From contig CM019214.1 of the NCBI GenBank assembly GCA_009741485.1, forward strand, positions 6,344,108 to 6,408,107: a DNA stretch of 64,000 bases, read 5' to 3'. The position numbers and the translations under genes were made by a program. Under the pieces are notes generated by a model. That model did no database searches. It worked only from the letters and a program-made list of their open reading frames with translations, and had not been told where the DNA came from. This DNA comes from Malurus cyaneus samueli. Lineage: Eukaryota > Chordata > Aves > Passeriformes > Maluridae. Position 1 is the stretch's first letter, and every line of letters begins with the position of its first letter. Of this stretch, positions 1 to 20,563 are shown piece by piece.

Positions 1-240
1 TACTCAACTTACTATTTTATTATTATTCTTTTTCTTCTTATGACAATTTACTATTTCTTCGTCTTCATTTACGACGACTTCGTTAACTCTAGTCTTCTTA
101 TCTTACTTTTATTTTTATTATTCTTTTTCTCTTATGACAATTTACTACTACTTTTTTCATTTTTTTATTTTTGTTTTTGGTTTTGTTGGTTTTTTTTGGG
201 GGGGATTTTTTTTTTTTTGGTGGTTTTTTTTTCTTTACAG
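1..240. repeat. Left arm of inverted low-complexity array
   Basis: Pyrimidine-rich on the plus strand, mostly TTC, TTA and TCG-type triplets. A block containing TGACAATTTACTA occurs twice, near 41-53 and 136-148, so the array has a degenerate unit of about 95-105 bases. Positions 1-98 are nearly the reverse complement of 2641-2744, differing by a few small insertions and substitutions. From about 160 the sequence grades into T- and G-runs and ends in a splice-acceptor-like tract (TTCTTTACAG, 231-240). The array runs off the left edge of the window, so its full length is unknown. Not a recognised transposon. Confidence 0.75.
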
Positions 241-577
241 TTTCCTAAAGTCATCATTGGATGTCGTCAATGACGTTGGGACAACTGCCACCTCACGCCT
301 GGATGGTGCGCCGGGGTATCTCTATACGCCGTCACTCTCGCTGATCCCTGCAATCCCGCCACGTCATCCGCCCCACTGCTGGAACTCTAGGTGTCATGCC
401 AAACACCACGTCCCAGCATCGTCTCGACCTGAACTACTAGCAAACGCCCCAAAAAAAACAAATGAAAACAACATACGAAGGAAAAAACAACAACAAAAAA
501 AAAACCGGATCTTCCATCGGCTGCTCTCAGATCGGCTATAGATTCTGCAAATTTCTTGCTATCTTCGTACTTCACCT
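241..577. other. CpG-rich segment of unknown origin upstream of the TLR ORF
   Basis: This stretch holds about 20 CpG dinucleotides in 337 bases, many times the density of the AT-rich DNA elsewhere in the window. It is followed by A-rich runs (about 450-505). The reading frame of the TLR homology is closed by a TAG at 539-541, and the protein encoded in that frame between 542 and 577 is not convincing TLR sequence. The segment therefore replaces, rather than encodes, the missing TLR N-terminal half. It could be a promoter-like CpG island, a foreign insertion or an assembly artefact; I cannot tell which. Confidence 0.45.
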
Positions 578-2218
578 GTGGAACATTTAACTGTGAGAAA
601 TTTGACTTTTCGGGGACCAGTGGAGGAGCTCACTGAACATGAATTTCTACCCTCATTAAGATCTCTGGGACAAATAATCTCTTTGGATGGATCCATGAAA
701 GCATTAACTTTAGAACATGTTCATAATAAGGTTTATTATTTCAACCAGGAGATTCTATACAGACAGTTTTCAGAGATGAATATTGCCAGTTTGACAATAT
801 ATGATGCATATATGCCACACATGCTTTGCCCCAATAGAACAAGCTCATTTCAGTATTTAAATTTTTCTCACAATGCCCTGACAGATGAGTTGTTCCAGAA
901 TTGTGGCACTCTGATGGATCTGAAAATACTTATTTTGCAGAAGAATAAATTTGAGAGCCTTCCCAAGGTAAGCTTCATGACCAGCCTTATGAAATCACTG
1001 AAATACCTGGACATGAGCAACAATCTGCTGCACCATGATGGAGCTGATGTGCAGTGCCAGTGGACTGAGTCTCTGACAGAGCTGGACCTGTCCTCAAATC
1101 AGTTGGTGGATGCTGTGTTTGAGTGCTTGCCAGTCAACATCAAAAAACTCAGCCTACGGAACAATCAGATCAGCAATGTCCCCAGGGGGGTGGCAGAGCT
1201 GAAGTCCTTGGAAGAGCTGAACCTGGCGTCGAACAGGCTGGCTGACCTGCCGGGATGCGGTGGCTTTCCGTCCCTGCAGCTCCTGAACGTGGAGATGAAC
1301 TCGATCCTGAGCCCGTCTGCCCACTTCTTCCAGAGCTGCCCAAGGGTCAGGGAGCTGCAGGCCGGGCACAACCCGTTCAAGTGTTCCTGTGAGCTGCAGG
1401 ACTTTATCCGGCTGGAGAGGCGGTCAGGGGGGAGGCTCTTTGGCTGGCCAGCGGCGTACGTGTGTGAGTACCCGGAAGGCTTGCGAGGAACGGAGCTCAA
1501 GGACTTCCACCTGAGCCAACTGGCTTGCAACACGACGCTGCTGCTGGTGACGGCTCTGCTGCTGACGCTGGTGCTGGTGGCCGTGGTGGCCTTTCTGTGC
1601 ATCTACCTGGACGTGCCGTGGTACGTGCGGATGATGTGGCAGTGGACGCAGACCAAGCGCAGAGCTTGGCACAGCCCCGCCGGAGAGGAGGGCACCGCTC
1701 TGCAGTTCCACGCGTTCATTTCCTACAGCGAGCGCGATTCGGTGTGGGTGAAGAACGAGCTGATCCCGAACCTGGAGAAGGGGGAGAGCTGCATACAGCT
1801 GTGCCAGCACGAGAGGAACTTTATTCCTGGCAAGAGCATTGTGGAGAACATCATTAACTGCATTGAGAAGAGCTACAAGTCGATCTTTGTGTTGTCTCCC
1901 AACTTTGTGCAGAGTGAGTGGTGTCACTATGAGCTGTATTTTGCCCATCACAAGTTATTCAGTGAGACTTCCAACAGCTTAATCCTCATCTTGCTGGAGC
2001 CAATCCCTCCGTACGTTATCCCTGCCAGGTATCACAAGCTGAAGGCTCTCATGGCAAAGCGCACCTACCTGGAGTGGCCGAAGGAGAGGAGCAAGCGTGC
2101 CCTGTTCTGGGCTAACCTGAGGGCAGCCATTAATGTTAACCTGCCAACTTCCCATGAAGCAAATGAGGAGGAGAGTGATGTTACATCTACTAGTAGTATA
2201 AGTTATGTGAATAACTGA
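578..2218 (+). CDS. TLR1: 5'-truncated Toll-like receptor, TLR1 family (avian TLR1LA/TLR1LB type)
   Basis: Lipopeptide-sensing pattern-recognition receptor family that pairs with TLR2 and signals through MyD88. The 546 codons visible contain the last LRRs of the ectodomain (for example LTELDLSSNQL near residue 167 and LEELNLASNRL near 211), a cysteine-rich LRR C-terminal cap (NPFKCSCEL near 265), a transmembrane helix (about 319-344, LLLVTALLLTLVLVAVVAFL) and a full TIR domain. TIR box 1 is FHAFISYS (377-384), the BB loop is RNFIPGKS (413-420) with its proline, and box 3 is the FW at 510-511. Vertebrate TLR1 is about 786-820 residues, so roughly 260 N-terminal residues including the signal peptide are absent. 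The listed start is a GTG, not a true initiator; the frame is simply open from 542. No frameshift or stop interrupts the visible part. TLR1 versus TLR6/10 naming is not separable in birds from sequence alone. Either a truncated duplicate (pseudogene or novel intracellular-TIR product) or part of a gene cut by an assembly join. Confidence 0.88.
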   Translation: MEHLTVRNLTFRGPVEELTEHEFLPSLRSLGQIISLDGSMKALTLEHVHNKVYYFNQEILYRQFSEMNIASLTIYDAYMPHMLCPNRTSSFQYLNFSHNALTDELFQNCGTLMDLKILILQKNKFESLPKVSFMTSLMKSLKYLDMSNNLLHHDGADVQCQWTESLTELDLSSNQLVDAVFECLPVNIKKLSLRNNQISNVPRGVAELKSLEELNLASNRLADLPGCGGFPSLQLLNVEMNSILSPSAHFFQSCPRVRELQAGHNPFKCSCELQDFIRLERRSGGRLFGWPAAYVCEYPEGLRGTELKDFHLSQLACNTTLLLVTALLLTLVLVAVVAFLCIYLDVPWYVRMMWQWTQTKRRAWHSPAGEEGTALQFHAFISYSERDSVWVKNELIPNLEKGESCIQLCQHERNFIPGKSIVENIINCIEKSYKSIFVLSPNFVQSEWCHYELYFAHHKLFSETSNSLILILLEPIPPYVIPARYHKLKALMAKRTYLEWPKERSKRALFWANLRAAINVNLPTSHEANEEESDVTSTSSISYVNN

Positions 2219-2640
2219 CTTGACCATTTTGCATGAAACTCTGTTAATACTTTTTTTCTAGTTTTTTACTATATTCCTGTTTTGTTGCAAAAATGTTGAC
2301 TTGTGATGATACATATCCAGAAATTGCCAAATATGCTTTATTTCTGAGTCATTCCCAGGTAGTCAAGGGAAAATTTCATCTTATATGCGAATCATTGACA
2401 AAGAAGAGAGAGAAATTTTCATAGTGATTGAGCTTATTTATAGTTGCATTTATTTTGGACTTTTCCCATTGAAAGTATAAAGAACAGTGGTTGGTTCCAT
2501 GTCATCAGGCTGCCAAGGCATACATTTAATGTTTCTTCTGACATGGATGTTGTGGGATTGAGAATGTAGGGATCTGCTTTCTTTGATTTAATTAATTAAC
2601 ACAAAGAAGAAAAAAAGCTCTTGTTTGAATCTCATCCTTT
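2219..2640 (+). other. Probable 3' UTR/flank of the TLR fragment
   Basis: AT-rich sequence that follows the TGA stop and ends where the inverted array begins. I see no AATAAA signal and no poly(A) tract, so there is no sign that the TLR copy arrived as a processed retrocopy. Avian TLR1-family coding sequence is normally a single exon, so the lack of introns is uninformative. Confidence 0.5.
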
Positions 2641-3045
2641 AGAAGACTAAGAAGTTAACGAAGTCGTCGTAAATGAAGACGAAGAAATAGTAGTAAATTG
2701 TCATAAGAAGAAAAAGAATAATAATAAAAATAGTAAGTTGAGTAAGAAGACTAAGAAGTTAAAGAAGTCGTTGTAGTAAATGAAGAAGAAGAAATAAGAG
2801 TGGTAAATAATAATAATAAGAAGAAGGAAAAGAATAAGAGCAATAAATTGAATAGGAATTATAAGAACAAGGAGAGTAAGATTAAGAGGAAATAAAGGTA
2901 GAAATTAAGAATAAGAAATAGAATAAGAAAAACAAGAATGAGAAGAAAAATAAGAATTGCAAAGGTGAAGAAAAAGAGTAGTAGTAGTAAGAAAAGAAAA
3001 AGAAGCAGATGAAATAGTAGTAATAGTAAATAATAATATCAAATT
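2641..3045. repeat. Right arm of inverted purine-rich array
   Basis: About 400 bases almost entirely of A and G with scattered T, built from AAG, TAA and GTAG-type triplets. AGAAGACTAAGAAGTTAA occurs at 2641 and again at about 2746, giving a unit near 105 bases that decays rightward into (GAA/TAA)n. Positions 2641-2744 mirror 1-98 in inverted orientation, so the TLR fragment lies inside a large imperfect palindrome with a spacer of about 2.5 kb. The array starts abruptly at 2641 directly after the TLR flank. Confidence 0.8.
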
Positions 3046-3067
3046 AAAATACACATCCACACATCTT

Positions 3068-3120
3068 CTAGAATCACAGGATGAAGGGTAGTACCTTAAA
3101 GATAATCTAGTTCCAACTGA
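3068..3120 (-). mobile_element. CR1 LINE 3'-end fragment, antisense
   Basis: Reads as the reverse complement of the CR1 3' terminus (GAATCACAGGATGAAGG followed by a CCTTAAAGATAATCTAGTTCC segment). Only about 50 bases remain, and the sequence changes abruptly at 3121. It is the first ordinary bird repeat to the right of the purine array. Confidence 0.75.
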
Positions 3121-4246
3121 TTACCTTCTGCTCTCTCTCTCCGAGACCTCTTTCCTATTTCTTTCTACCTGTCTATCTCCCCTTTCTTGTTAAATAAAAT
3201 CCATGCTCAATCAAATCCATATGGTGCCATCATTTGCTCTCATTTGCGCCTCCATTCAGGCACAGGCATCTCTTCCTCATGAGATTGTAACACATGGGCA
3301 GGGTCCCTTCCAGCTGCAAGCATTCCATGATTCTGCATTCACTTTCCTTTTCTTCCTCCCTCTGCTTCAAGCTGGGAATGTGCTTGAAAATGTTCAGCAA
3401 ACAAACATTTTGTTTTGTTTTGAGCTGTTTGCTCCGGGAGCCCACACGGCTTTGGGACCATGTCACCTGCACCACTCCCCTGTGAGACAGGACAGAACCA
3501 GCATCGCGGGAGCCTCGGGAATTCCCTCTGCGGGCACAGTGCAATGGTCTCTAATTCCAGTTTGCAGCGAGGAAAAGCTCTTCCTGCCCTTTAAGGCAAA
3601 CTCTGAAAGAGCCAAAACTCAAGCAGAGCAAGATTTTACAGTGACATTTCATGATTCATAATTTAATCAAGGGCTGTTTTAGCACGTGAACTGGGAAAAA
3701 TTATTTGGTGAGCATCTTTGGCTGGAGCTGCCACGGGTACAGACAAATACTACAAAAGAAAACCAGAAGGCAAAGAAAGGAAGAAGAGAAAGGAAGACAC
3801 AAATAGCATTAAGCTGAGAAGGTGGCATTCTGAAAACCAAAGTGGAACTAACTAAAAAGCAATGGGACAGAAATCAAAATTCTAAATCTTTTATTTACTA
3901 TCCCATACAACTTCCTCCCTTGATCACAAACCTCCTTCTGATAACAGTCATCCAGAACAGTTTTCAGAAGGTGCTTAGTTCTGAATGGATGTTGCAGGCT
4001 GCAGACACAACAAAACACAGAATACAATTTTTCCTCATTCTCCTCAGTACAGGACATGAGGCACTACAAAGAAAAGGGCAGCTTTTCACCCTTCAGTTGG
4101 GAGGGTGGCCCAGAAAGGTCTTGTAATCTCAGTAGCTGTTCCCACAGGGATGTGATTGATGATTCCAGACCCTCTGGTGTGGCACTTTGAGGGGTGCCTT
4201 TATGCAGTGCTCACTTGGTACTGAGGGGCAGCATGGCAGTTTTATT
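3121..4246. other. Non-coding; possible short LTR tail at 3121-3215
   Basis: A CT-rich stretch followed by a TTAAATAAAATCCATGC segment near 3190-3206 resembles the R/U5 end of an avian LTR, but there is too little to assign a family. A 152-codon open frame (3203-3661, plus) shows no recognisable domain or signal and is AT-driven; I do not call it a gene. The rest has nothing I can identify. Confidence 0.3.
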
Positions 4247-4517
4247 CACTGGGCTCTTCTCAGTGGTACCAAGCAATAGGACAAGAGGCAACAAGCAGAA
4301 ACTGATGCACAGGAAGTTCCACTGAATATGAGGAGGAATTTCTTCACTGTGTACTGAAACAGCTTGCCCAGAGAAGTTGTGCAGTCTCCCTCACTGGAGA
4401 TATTCAAGAGCCAAGTGAATGCAATCCTGTGCCATGTGCTCTGGGATGGCCCTGCTTGAGCAGAGACATTTGACCAGATGAGGTCACTTCCAACCTTACC
4501 CTTCTATGATTCTGTGA
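4247..4517 (+). mobile_element. CR1 LINE 3'-end fragment
   Basis: Sense-orientation CR1 tail. A GGACAAGAGGCAAC block is followed by the AGCTTGCCCAGAGAAGTTGTG block, the CACTGGAGATATTCAAGAGCC block and the terminal CTTCTATGATTCTGTGAT. It is 5'-truncated, as is usual for CR1, and diverged, so an old insertion. Confidence 0.9.
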
Positions 4518-7500
4518 TCCCTAAGGACTATAACTGAGTGATTTGCCATTTTGTTTTCTCTTTTGATATTAAATATCAAAGTAATGTACAATCCACCAGA
4601 AACCGGGTTTCTTGAAACTGAAAAGATTTACATCTGTTCTGAACAGATTCTAAAGATTTTTGAAAATTTTGATTGTCAAGAGCAGTGATCTTGAAATGTA
4701 ACTAGAGGAATTATTTTCTATTGACAGAGATTGTCAAGGCAAGAAGCTCAATAACAGCTCAAAAGTGTAGAGGGAAGCTTGCCAAAAAAATGGGATTGTT
4801 GGGTAGAAAAAAGGGAAAGTATACAGAAAGGAGCAAATAATACACTTGAAAATGTAAAGAATATTAGCTTGCATTTAGTTAAGTTATAAAATTACCTTGG
4901 GTAGACTAAAGACTAAAGAATTTCGGTTTTTTTTTTTTTTTTTTTTTTTTTTTACCTAAATACACAGTTCTCATGGAAGTATCTAATTTGGAAAGTTAAT
5001 ATTTTTCTTACAAAGTACTTCATTTGGGAATATATTTGCCATACTTTACTACATTAAATTCAATATTTAAGTTATGTCTCTTACTTGTTCAGGGTAAATA
5101 TGTTTCCCAGTTCTTCCAACATTTGAAATAAACTAACACAGCTGACTTTAAACAATGAGGATTTGGCTGTTATATGCAATTCACTGGAAGATTCCAAATT
5201 AACTGTGTTTTGAGAACTTTCCAGACTGATGCTGCACTTCCATCTCTGTGTCTCTCCCTCTCCAGTTGCAGCTGGTCCACTACAAAGATCTTTCACACAA
5301 ATGAAGCAGATTCATGCCACTGATAATTTGTGTGGGACTTGCAAATCATTGCAAGGTAAATGTAAAGTTCCTCATCCACATGTTGTTTTAAACAAATTAG
5401 TTGTCCCTTTATCTCAGAGTGCTTCACCTCTTTATAATCCCATGCTAGCTGCAGGCAAAGAAGATTGAGAGAAAGTCAGTGACTGAATACTGGTAAAAAC
5501 CAGTTTGAAGTCTCAGTGTTAAACATGAACCACACTGCTTCAGAATTATATTTGTATTTTATTTAATTATCCTTTCAGACACAGCTATATAACTGTGTTG
5601 GGACCTGAAGAAAATAGAATCTTACATAAAACAAAATTAATTCAGAATTTGTTTGTTCATTTCATTTGGTTTTTTTTTTTGGTTTTTTTTTTGTTTGTTA
5701 TTTAAATATACTCCTCTCCCTGCCTCTGGCCAGGGCTTTATCTCCTTTATTTTTTTCAGGAAGCAGTTCAACCCTTCTTTAAGACTCTTGAGTTCAGCTG
5801 CATACGAATCAATTTAATTACCTGTGATTAGCTTCTGAGATGACACACTAATCCATTTGGATGCCAACATAAGAAGGAAAAGAAAGCAAAGCAAACACCC
5901 CATAATCTGACCACTGTTTGAAGGGTTCATCCTTGAGCATGACAGACCCCCAGCAGAGTTCTGAGGAAAACATTAGATCCTGAATTATCTAATTCAGAAA
6001 ACAAAAAAAAAGGACTCTTTTCACCTTTGAAAAGAGAAGTTTAAACTATAGATTAAAATGGTGTTGACAAGTCAGTTGTGGTCAAGGAGATTCATCTGCA
6101 AGTGTTTAGTGCTTACCATGAAAACACACTATCCACTGATCCAGTATGAAACAGACAACATCAGTAACTATGATGGAACTTCTCGAATGCTTAAAATTGT
6201 GTGATTCAGGATTTTTGTGTCTATATCCTAATTAAAAAGAGTAATATGAATTAAAACCATACAAGAAGCTGGTTTGATTTTGTGGCTGATTTGCATAGTG
6301 TTTTTTTTCTTTTTTCAAGAAGTATAGCAAGTATTGCCCTCTTTCAGAAAGTCACAGGCTAGCTAGTTAAAATCTAACCTTCTTGCTCAATAATTAACAT
6401 AATTCATTGTTTCAATGATGTATAATAGTATGCTCAATACATAGCATTGAACAGTTTTCTGATAGTAGAAGTTTTATTGAAAGGGCTAGCTACACTTCAT
6501 GGAATTTTTCCCAATCACACTGTTTGTTTCAAAGGTCTTACTCCAACTCTAATACATATTAGAGAAATCAGAGTTGCAATTTATTTAAAAACCCTTCATT
6601 TCATATAATAAATTTTGAAGTTATTGCAATGAATTTGAATAACTTTATATGTAAACAAAATAAAAAATTGATGGGTCTATCAGGTTTCTATTCACATCAG
6701 GAATTTAATCTCCACTAGCCTTTAACAGAAGCAGTAAATTGCCTTAAGGAAAAGAAAAAAAACTTAGATTAAAGAAAAGTATACATATGGAAATAAATTA
6801 TGCAGGAAGTTGAACTAATTGAATATTAAATTATCTCTTTTGGTTTCATTATAAAGGCTTTTTCAAGGAAAAAGTATTTAGTTATTTTTATTTAGATGCA
6901 CTCTTTTTCTTTATTTTACAGCAGATAATCAAGACTGTTATCAACTAGCTGATTTTGCCTTTTTTTTCCCCTTTTTCAGATTTTCTTAAGATACTGGTCT
7001 ACCAGACATAGTTTTTAACTCATTAATTAGGTCATTCTGAACTATAAAAGAGTATTTTGAGACCCCTAGCAGAAGACAAGAGTCCATATGTAACTGAGTC
7101 AATTTCCCAGAGAATTGCTTTGTGCAAGCTCTGTCCCTGGAGGTTTTAAAAGATTCACATGAATAAAGTCCTGAGCAACCCATCCTGATGTCAGAGCTGA
7201 CCCTACCTTAAACTTGAGACCTCCAAAGATCTCTCCCGACCTGATTTACCCTATAAAAGAAATCTGAAAAAAAATCAAACTATTACTTGGCTCAGCCATC
7301 TTCAGTTCATGACAAAATCTTTGCCAATAAAATCACATAGATACGGAAAAAAAAATCTTCAGTTGTGGTCAAAAAGCATTTCAGTATTATTCTACTAACA
7401 ACTGCAGCAAAGGAAATCCACACCAGCTATTGGAATGGTAGATTCAGGTAATGGAATTTGTCTCCATATTTGTTTCTATTTCATATATACTGGGAACTTT

Positions 7501-8140
7501 AATTATTCATATTTAGATTATATCACTATGCTACCATAAGTCAAATAAAGACTTGTTCAGTAGGTATTACAATTTCACTCCCAATAAAAAAAAAAAAAAA
7601 AAAAATACAGCATTGTACTACTTACATCAAAACTAACTAACTACGGTAAAAAATAAAACATCCAAAACCAATCCCCAAACACAATAAAGCTCAACAAGAA
7701 AAGTCTTCAAGAAGGGGGGGAAAGGCAAGAAGTGTTTGCTTCTGCTTTGACAGAAGTAAATGTAAACAGAAACTACTCTCACATGTGACTGATCATTCAG
7801 AATTACTCAAAGCAGTGAAGGACTGTGAACAAAGCATACATAACACATTCTTCTTCTCTGGAGCATGATGGAACTTGATGCCTGACCTATCCCCTAAGCA
7901 AGAGACAAGATTTAAAGCCTTCATATTAAATTTAGCATAGAAATTAAGATCAGGCAAATGGGAGAGAAAATAAAGGGCTATTTTGAGTGAACATATTAAT
8001 GAAATCAATCTAATAAAATGTAAAATTTAATTTTTAGTAGCTGCAGGTCGAAAAGGAAAGGAATTGGGAAGTTCTTCAAGTATAACAAACCGTATTTGAT
8101 GCAAGTAAATAATTAGAGAATTAGAGACTTTTAAAATTAC
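4518..8140. other. Intronic DNA without genes
   Basis: AT-rich, CpG-poor DNA interpreted as IL1RAPL1 intron 2. It contains a T27 run (4927-4953), a T/G-rich run (about 5668-5697) and an A21 run (7586-7606). I found no exon-like conserved reading frame or TE core. Confidence 0.6.
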
Positions 8141-8430
8141 ATAGAATCACAGAATCATCAAAGTTGGGAAAGATCCCTAAGAACATTGAGTCCCATCTTG
8201 GACTGAACATCATCATGTCAACTAAACAACTGTACTCAGTGCCATGTCCAGTCAGTTCTTGAACATCTCCAAATATGGTGACTTTTCACTTCCCTGGGCA
8301 TGATTGAGCATCCTTTCAGTGTAGAAATTGTTCATGAGTCCAGCCTGAACCTTGGTGCAGCTTGACCTCCATGTTGTACACCTCCTTTCAGGCAGCTTTA
8401 GAGAGCAAATAAACCTGAGTTTCTTAGCCC
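8141..8430 (-). mobile_element. CR1 LINE fragment, antisense
   Basis: Begins with the antisense CR1 terminus (ATAGAATCACAGAATCATC). It continues through the antisense landmarks CTTGAACATCTCC, CACTTCCCTGGGCA and ACCTCCTTTCAGGCAG. Divergence is high and there is no coding capacity. Confidence 0.88.
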
Positions 8431-11299
8431 GGGAACATCTAACAATTTGCAGTCCAGTGATGGCTAACTACCTTACCCTGTTAGATCTTTCATCTTGTAC
8501 ATCTATACAGAAGGAAGGAAATGAGAAAAAGGCTCAGAAGTACTATGGAACATGAATTTCTTTCTCATCTAACTTGTAGTAAAAGACTGAATCACAGACG
8601 ACAACTAAAACCAACCAATGAATCAAACAGAAGAAGTTATTAATTCTGGGGACTTAGCACTTGACTTCAGTACTTTCCTTGGATCTCATGACTTACCAGA
8701 AAGAAAAATTTGAGATATTTCAAACATACAATATTTTTATAGTGCGAAAGTAACTGCTGAATGGTCTTGTTCAGGCACAACTGGAAATAAATAAATGATC
8801 CTCCCTAATGAAAGCTGTAGCATTCGTACATATGAGCCATCATGGATCCTACATGCAGCATCTACTGCAGAGCTGGTATGAACAGCAGCATTTTAACATA
8901 AGTGTCTTTAATCCCAAACACACAAAACATGCTGGCTTTGAATGTGGATCAGTATCAGCTCCTTTGAAATGCAAAGGTTTGTTACACATGCATTACTTAG
9001 CAGTGACAAACTGAAATGCAGTCATAAATTAATAAAGTAGTCCACCTAGTTAAATATGCATAAAAATTTCATTTCTTTTCAGTTTCTCTGACTTCCAGAC
9101 AGCATGGCACTAGTCAGATGATAGTAAGGACAGCTGCTTTTTCATGGAGCCTTATTGTGAAGGAGGGCTAACAGCTGCTCTAGGCACTGTAAAAGTGTAA
9201 TTACACTAGATTCAGTCACTCACATACTCAAAATTGTCCACCAGTTTCTTTTATCTTTTCTTGTGCAAGTTTGTGGGCAATGACCTTGCATTTTGATGTA
9301 CTGTTGAGAAAACTCTTAGTGATAATTTTTTAGGTTGTTAAGTAACACCCTGTCCAATCTATTTTTTGTTAAGACACCTCATTATTTTTATGCCATTGCA
9401 CAGATTTACGATAATTTAACCAGGAGAATTATAACAAAAATGCTCAGAAAACATTAACAATGGTTATTTCAAGAGAACCAATAAAATGTATTAATTTATT
9501 AATGATTGTCATACATTTGTTTACTTTGAAAATTTGAGAAACAGAAGTGTTTTCCTTAATCTCAAATCTTACATATTATTTTTAAGTTTCAAATGTATTG
9601 AGAAAAAATATTAATCAAAAAAAACTATAAGCCATCTTATTTTATCATTCCTAATCACCAGAAGCAATTTGTTCCTTCTCTTCTTGACATGAGAGCTACT
9701 TCTCACAATAAAAATGTATTTTCTGACTAACATGGTTGGTCATCGGGTTTTTTTCAGACTTTCTCTAATTTCAAGCTTCCTACTTCATCCATTAATAGTC
9801 CCATTTTTGTAAAAAATCACAGCAAGTTGTACACTAAACAATGAAAGCACACATATTTGTAAACTTATGCCAGCTAGCATTTCTGCTGAATAATTGTTTC
9901 AAAAAATGCTTTTTATCACCAAGCTAGAATGTCTTGTTATTGACCCTTATTCAATTTCCTAGAAAAACACAAAGTTTTAAATTTTACTTTGTCTCTCAAG
10001 TAACAAAAGTATAAATTACATTTAAAACTTTGCCAATGGCAAAAATAAAAACACTATACAAAATAAAGTGACTTTGTTGCAGATTGCGTGAAGTGCCTGG
10101 AGCCACCAGCAGAACTAAAACAATGCACTCACTGGTCTCCATGCTGGCCTGCCCCTTGTGAACCCTTGAGCTGTGCATCAGTCACTTCTAGGAAAGGCAG
10201 CTGGACTGCTTCTCATACCTGGCTCAGATTGATTAGAAAGGGCTCAGAGGTTAACACTGCTGTTCCATGTTTCCCCTCCTCTTCTGCTGTGCATTCTCCC
10301 AGCAATCACCCGTGAGAAAGCTTAACAGAGCCTCCTTAGGCTCCATGATCCTAGGAAGGAAGTGAGCCTTCCCTCGTGGCACAGATATCTCTATACACTT
10401 ATTAGGGATTTTGCATTCTTCCCTGTCTCTCTGCTCTGCCTTCAGAATTCACTCTGGGTTACACCACCTGCATTTAAGACAGGTCTACCTTGTACTTTTT
10501 TAAAAGGCTGCTCTTTTCTGATATGACCAATTCATATACGTGATTTTTTTTTTTTTTGGTTTGTTTTTTTTTTTTTTTTTTTTTCAGAAGTTGTGTATGT
10601 TATGGCCTGCAGTTTTTTTTCATATCCCAAAGTCACTGTCTTTGTTTTACTTGCTTTGACAAACCTTAAATTAAAAAAAAAATAATTATATAAAAGCATT
10701 TGAAGGTAGAAAACCCAGCATTAGCCAGCAACTTTTCCCATAAGGAAAAATAGTATGTTCCTAGTATTAATAAGCATATTAGGTAGGGTTAAGTGAGGCA
10801 GCAGGGCAATGGTAAAAAGAAATATTAAATATACTCATTTTTCCCTGCAGCTTCACACATGCCTCATTCATTGTCTTGAGTTTCAGTAGATTTCCAATAC
10901 ATTTATAGCTTTCAAGAGATACCTAATCTTACTGTGAAAGAAATGGAACATTCTGAACAGGTACCAAGCAATTTTAACTAATGCTGCTTGCAGCTAGATC
11001 AGATTTTAGAACCTGACATAATAGCTCTGTGTGTTTTCTTGATATGGTGCAACTCCACATTAAAGCAAATCAGAGCTACCAACCTAAAACATGCCACGGT
11101 TTCTATTGGGAGACCAACCCATGAAGAGGATGCCTGGGGAAATTCTTATCTAGGGTCAAAATCAAGGGTCAATCAAGCATGTACATATAATCTTTAGAGG
11201 CTTTTCCTAAATTCCTTAAAAAACATTGTTTTTAGAGAAAAGTCCTGAAGACACTTAATTCAACTGCACATAGTCCTGAGAAAGCCACTGAGAAAGCTA
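8431..11299. other. Intronic DNA without genes
   Basis: AT-rich unique sequence. The only notable feature is a T-rich double run at about 10542-10584. Short open frames here have no recognisable homology. Confidence 0.55.
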
Positions 11300-11373
11300 C
11301 CACTGCTTGAACCAAGGGGATTGTACTAGATGATATTAACAGCTGACTTCCAGCCTAAATGATCCTGTAATCA
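11300..11373 (+). mobile_element. Degenerate CR1 LINE 3'-end fragment
   Basis: CTGCTTGAACCAAGGGGATTG, then a TACTAGATGAT motif, TTCCAGCC and AATGATCCTGTAAT follow the order of the CR1 3' end but are strongly diverged. Short and old; assignment is less secure than for the other copies. Confidence 0.55.

Positions 11374-20563
<9,190 letters not shown>

Noticed and set aside
134..541. 135-codon ORF just upstream of the TLR
   Set aside because: Starts in T-runs, has no domain, ends in a stop before the TLR homology and is not in frame with it.
1154..1951. Long antisense and alternate-frame ORFs within the TLR gene
   Set aside because: Shadows of the GC-rich TLR coding sequence; only the 578-2218 frame gives LRR, TM and TIR homology.
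3203..3661. 152-codon plus-strand ORF
   Set aside because: No recognised domain, signal peptide or conserved motif; a 104-codon ORF overlaps it on the other strand; downstream of a possible LTR tail.
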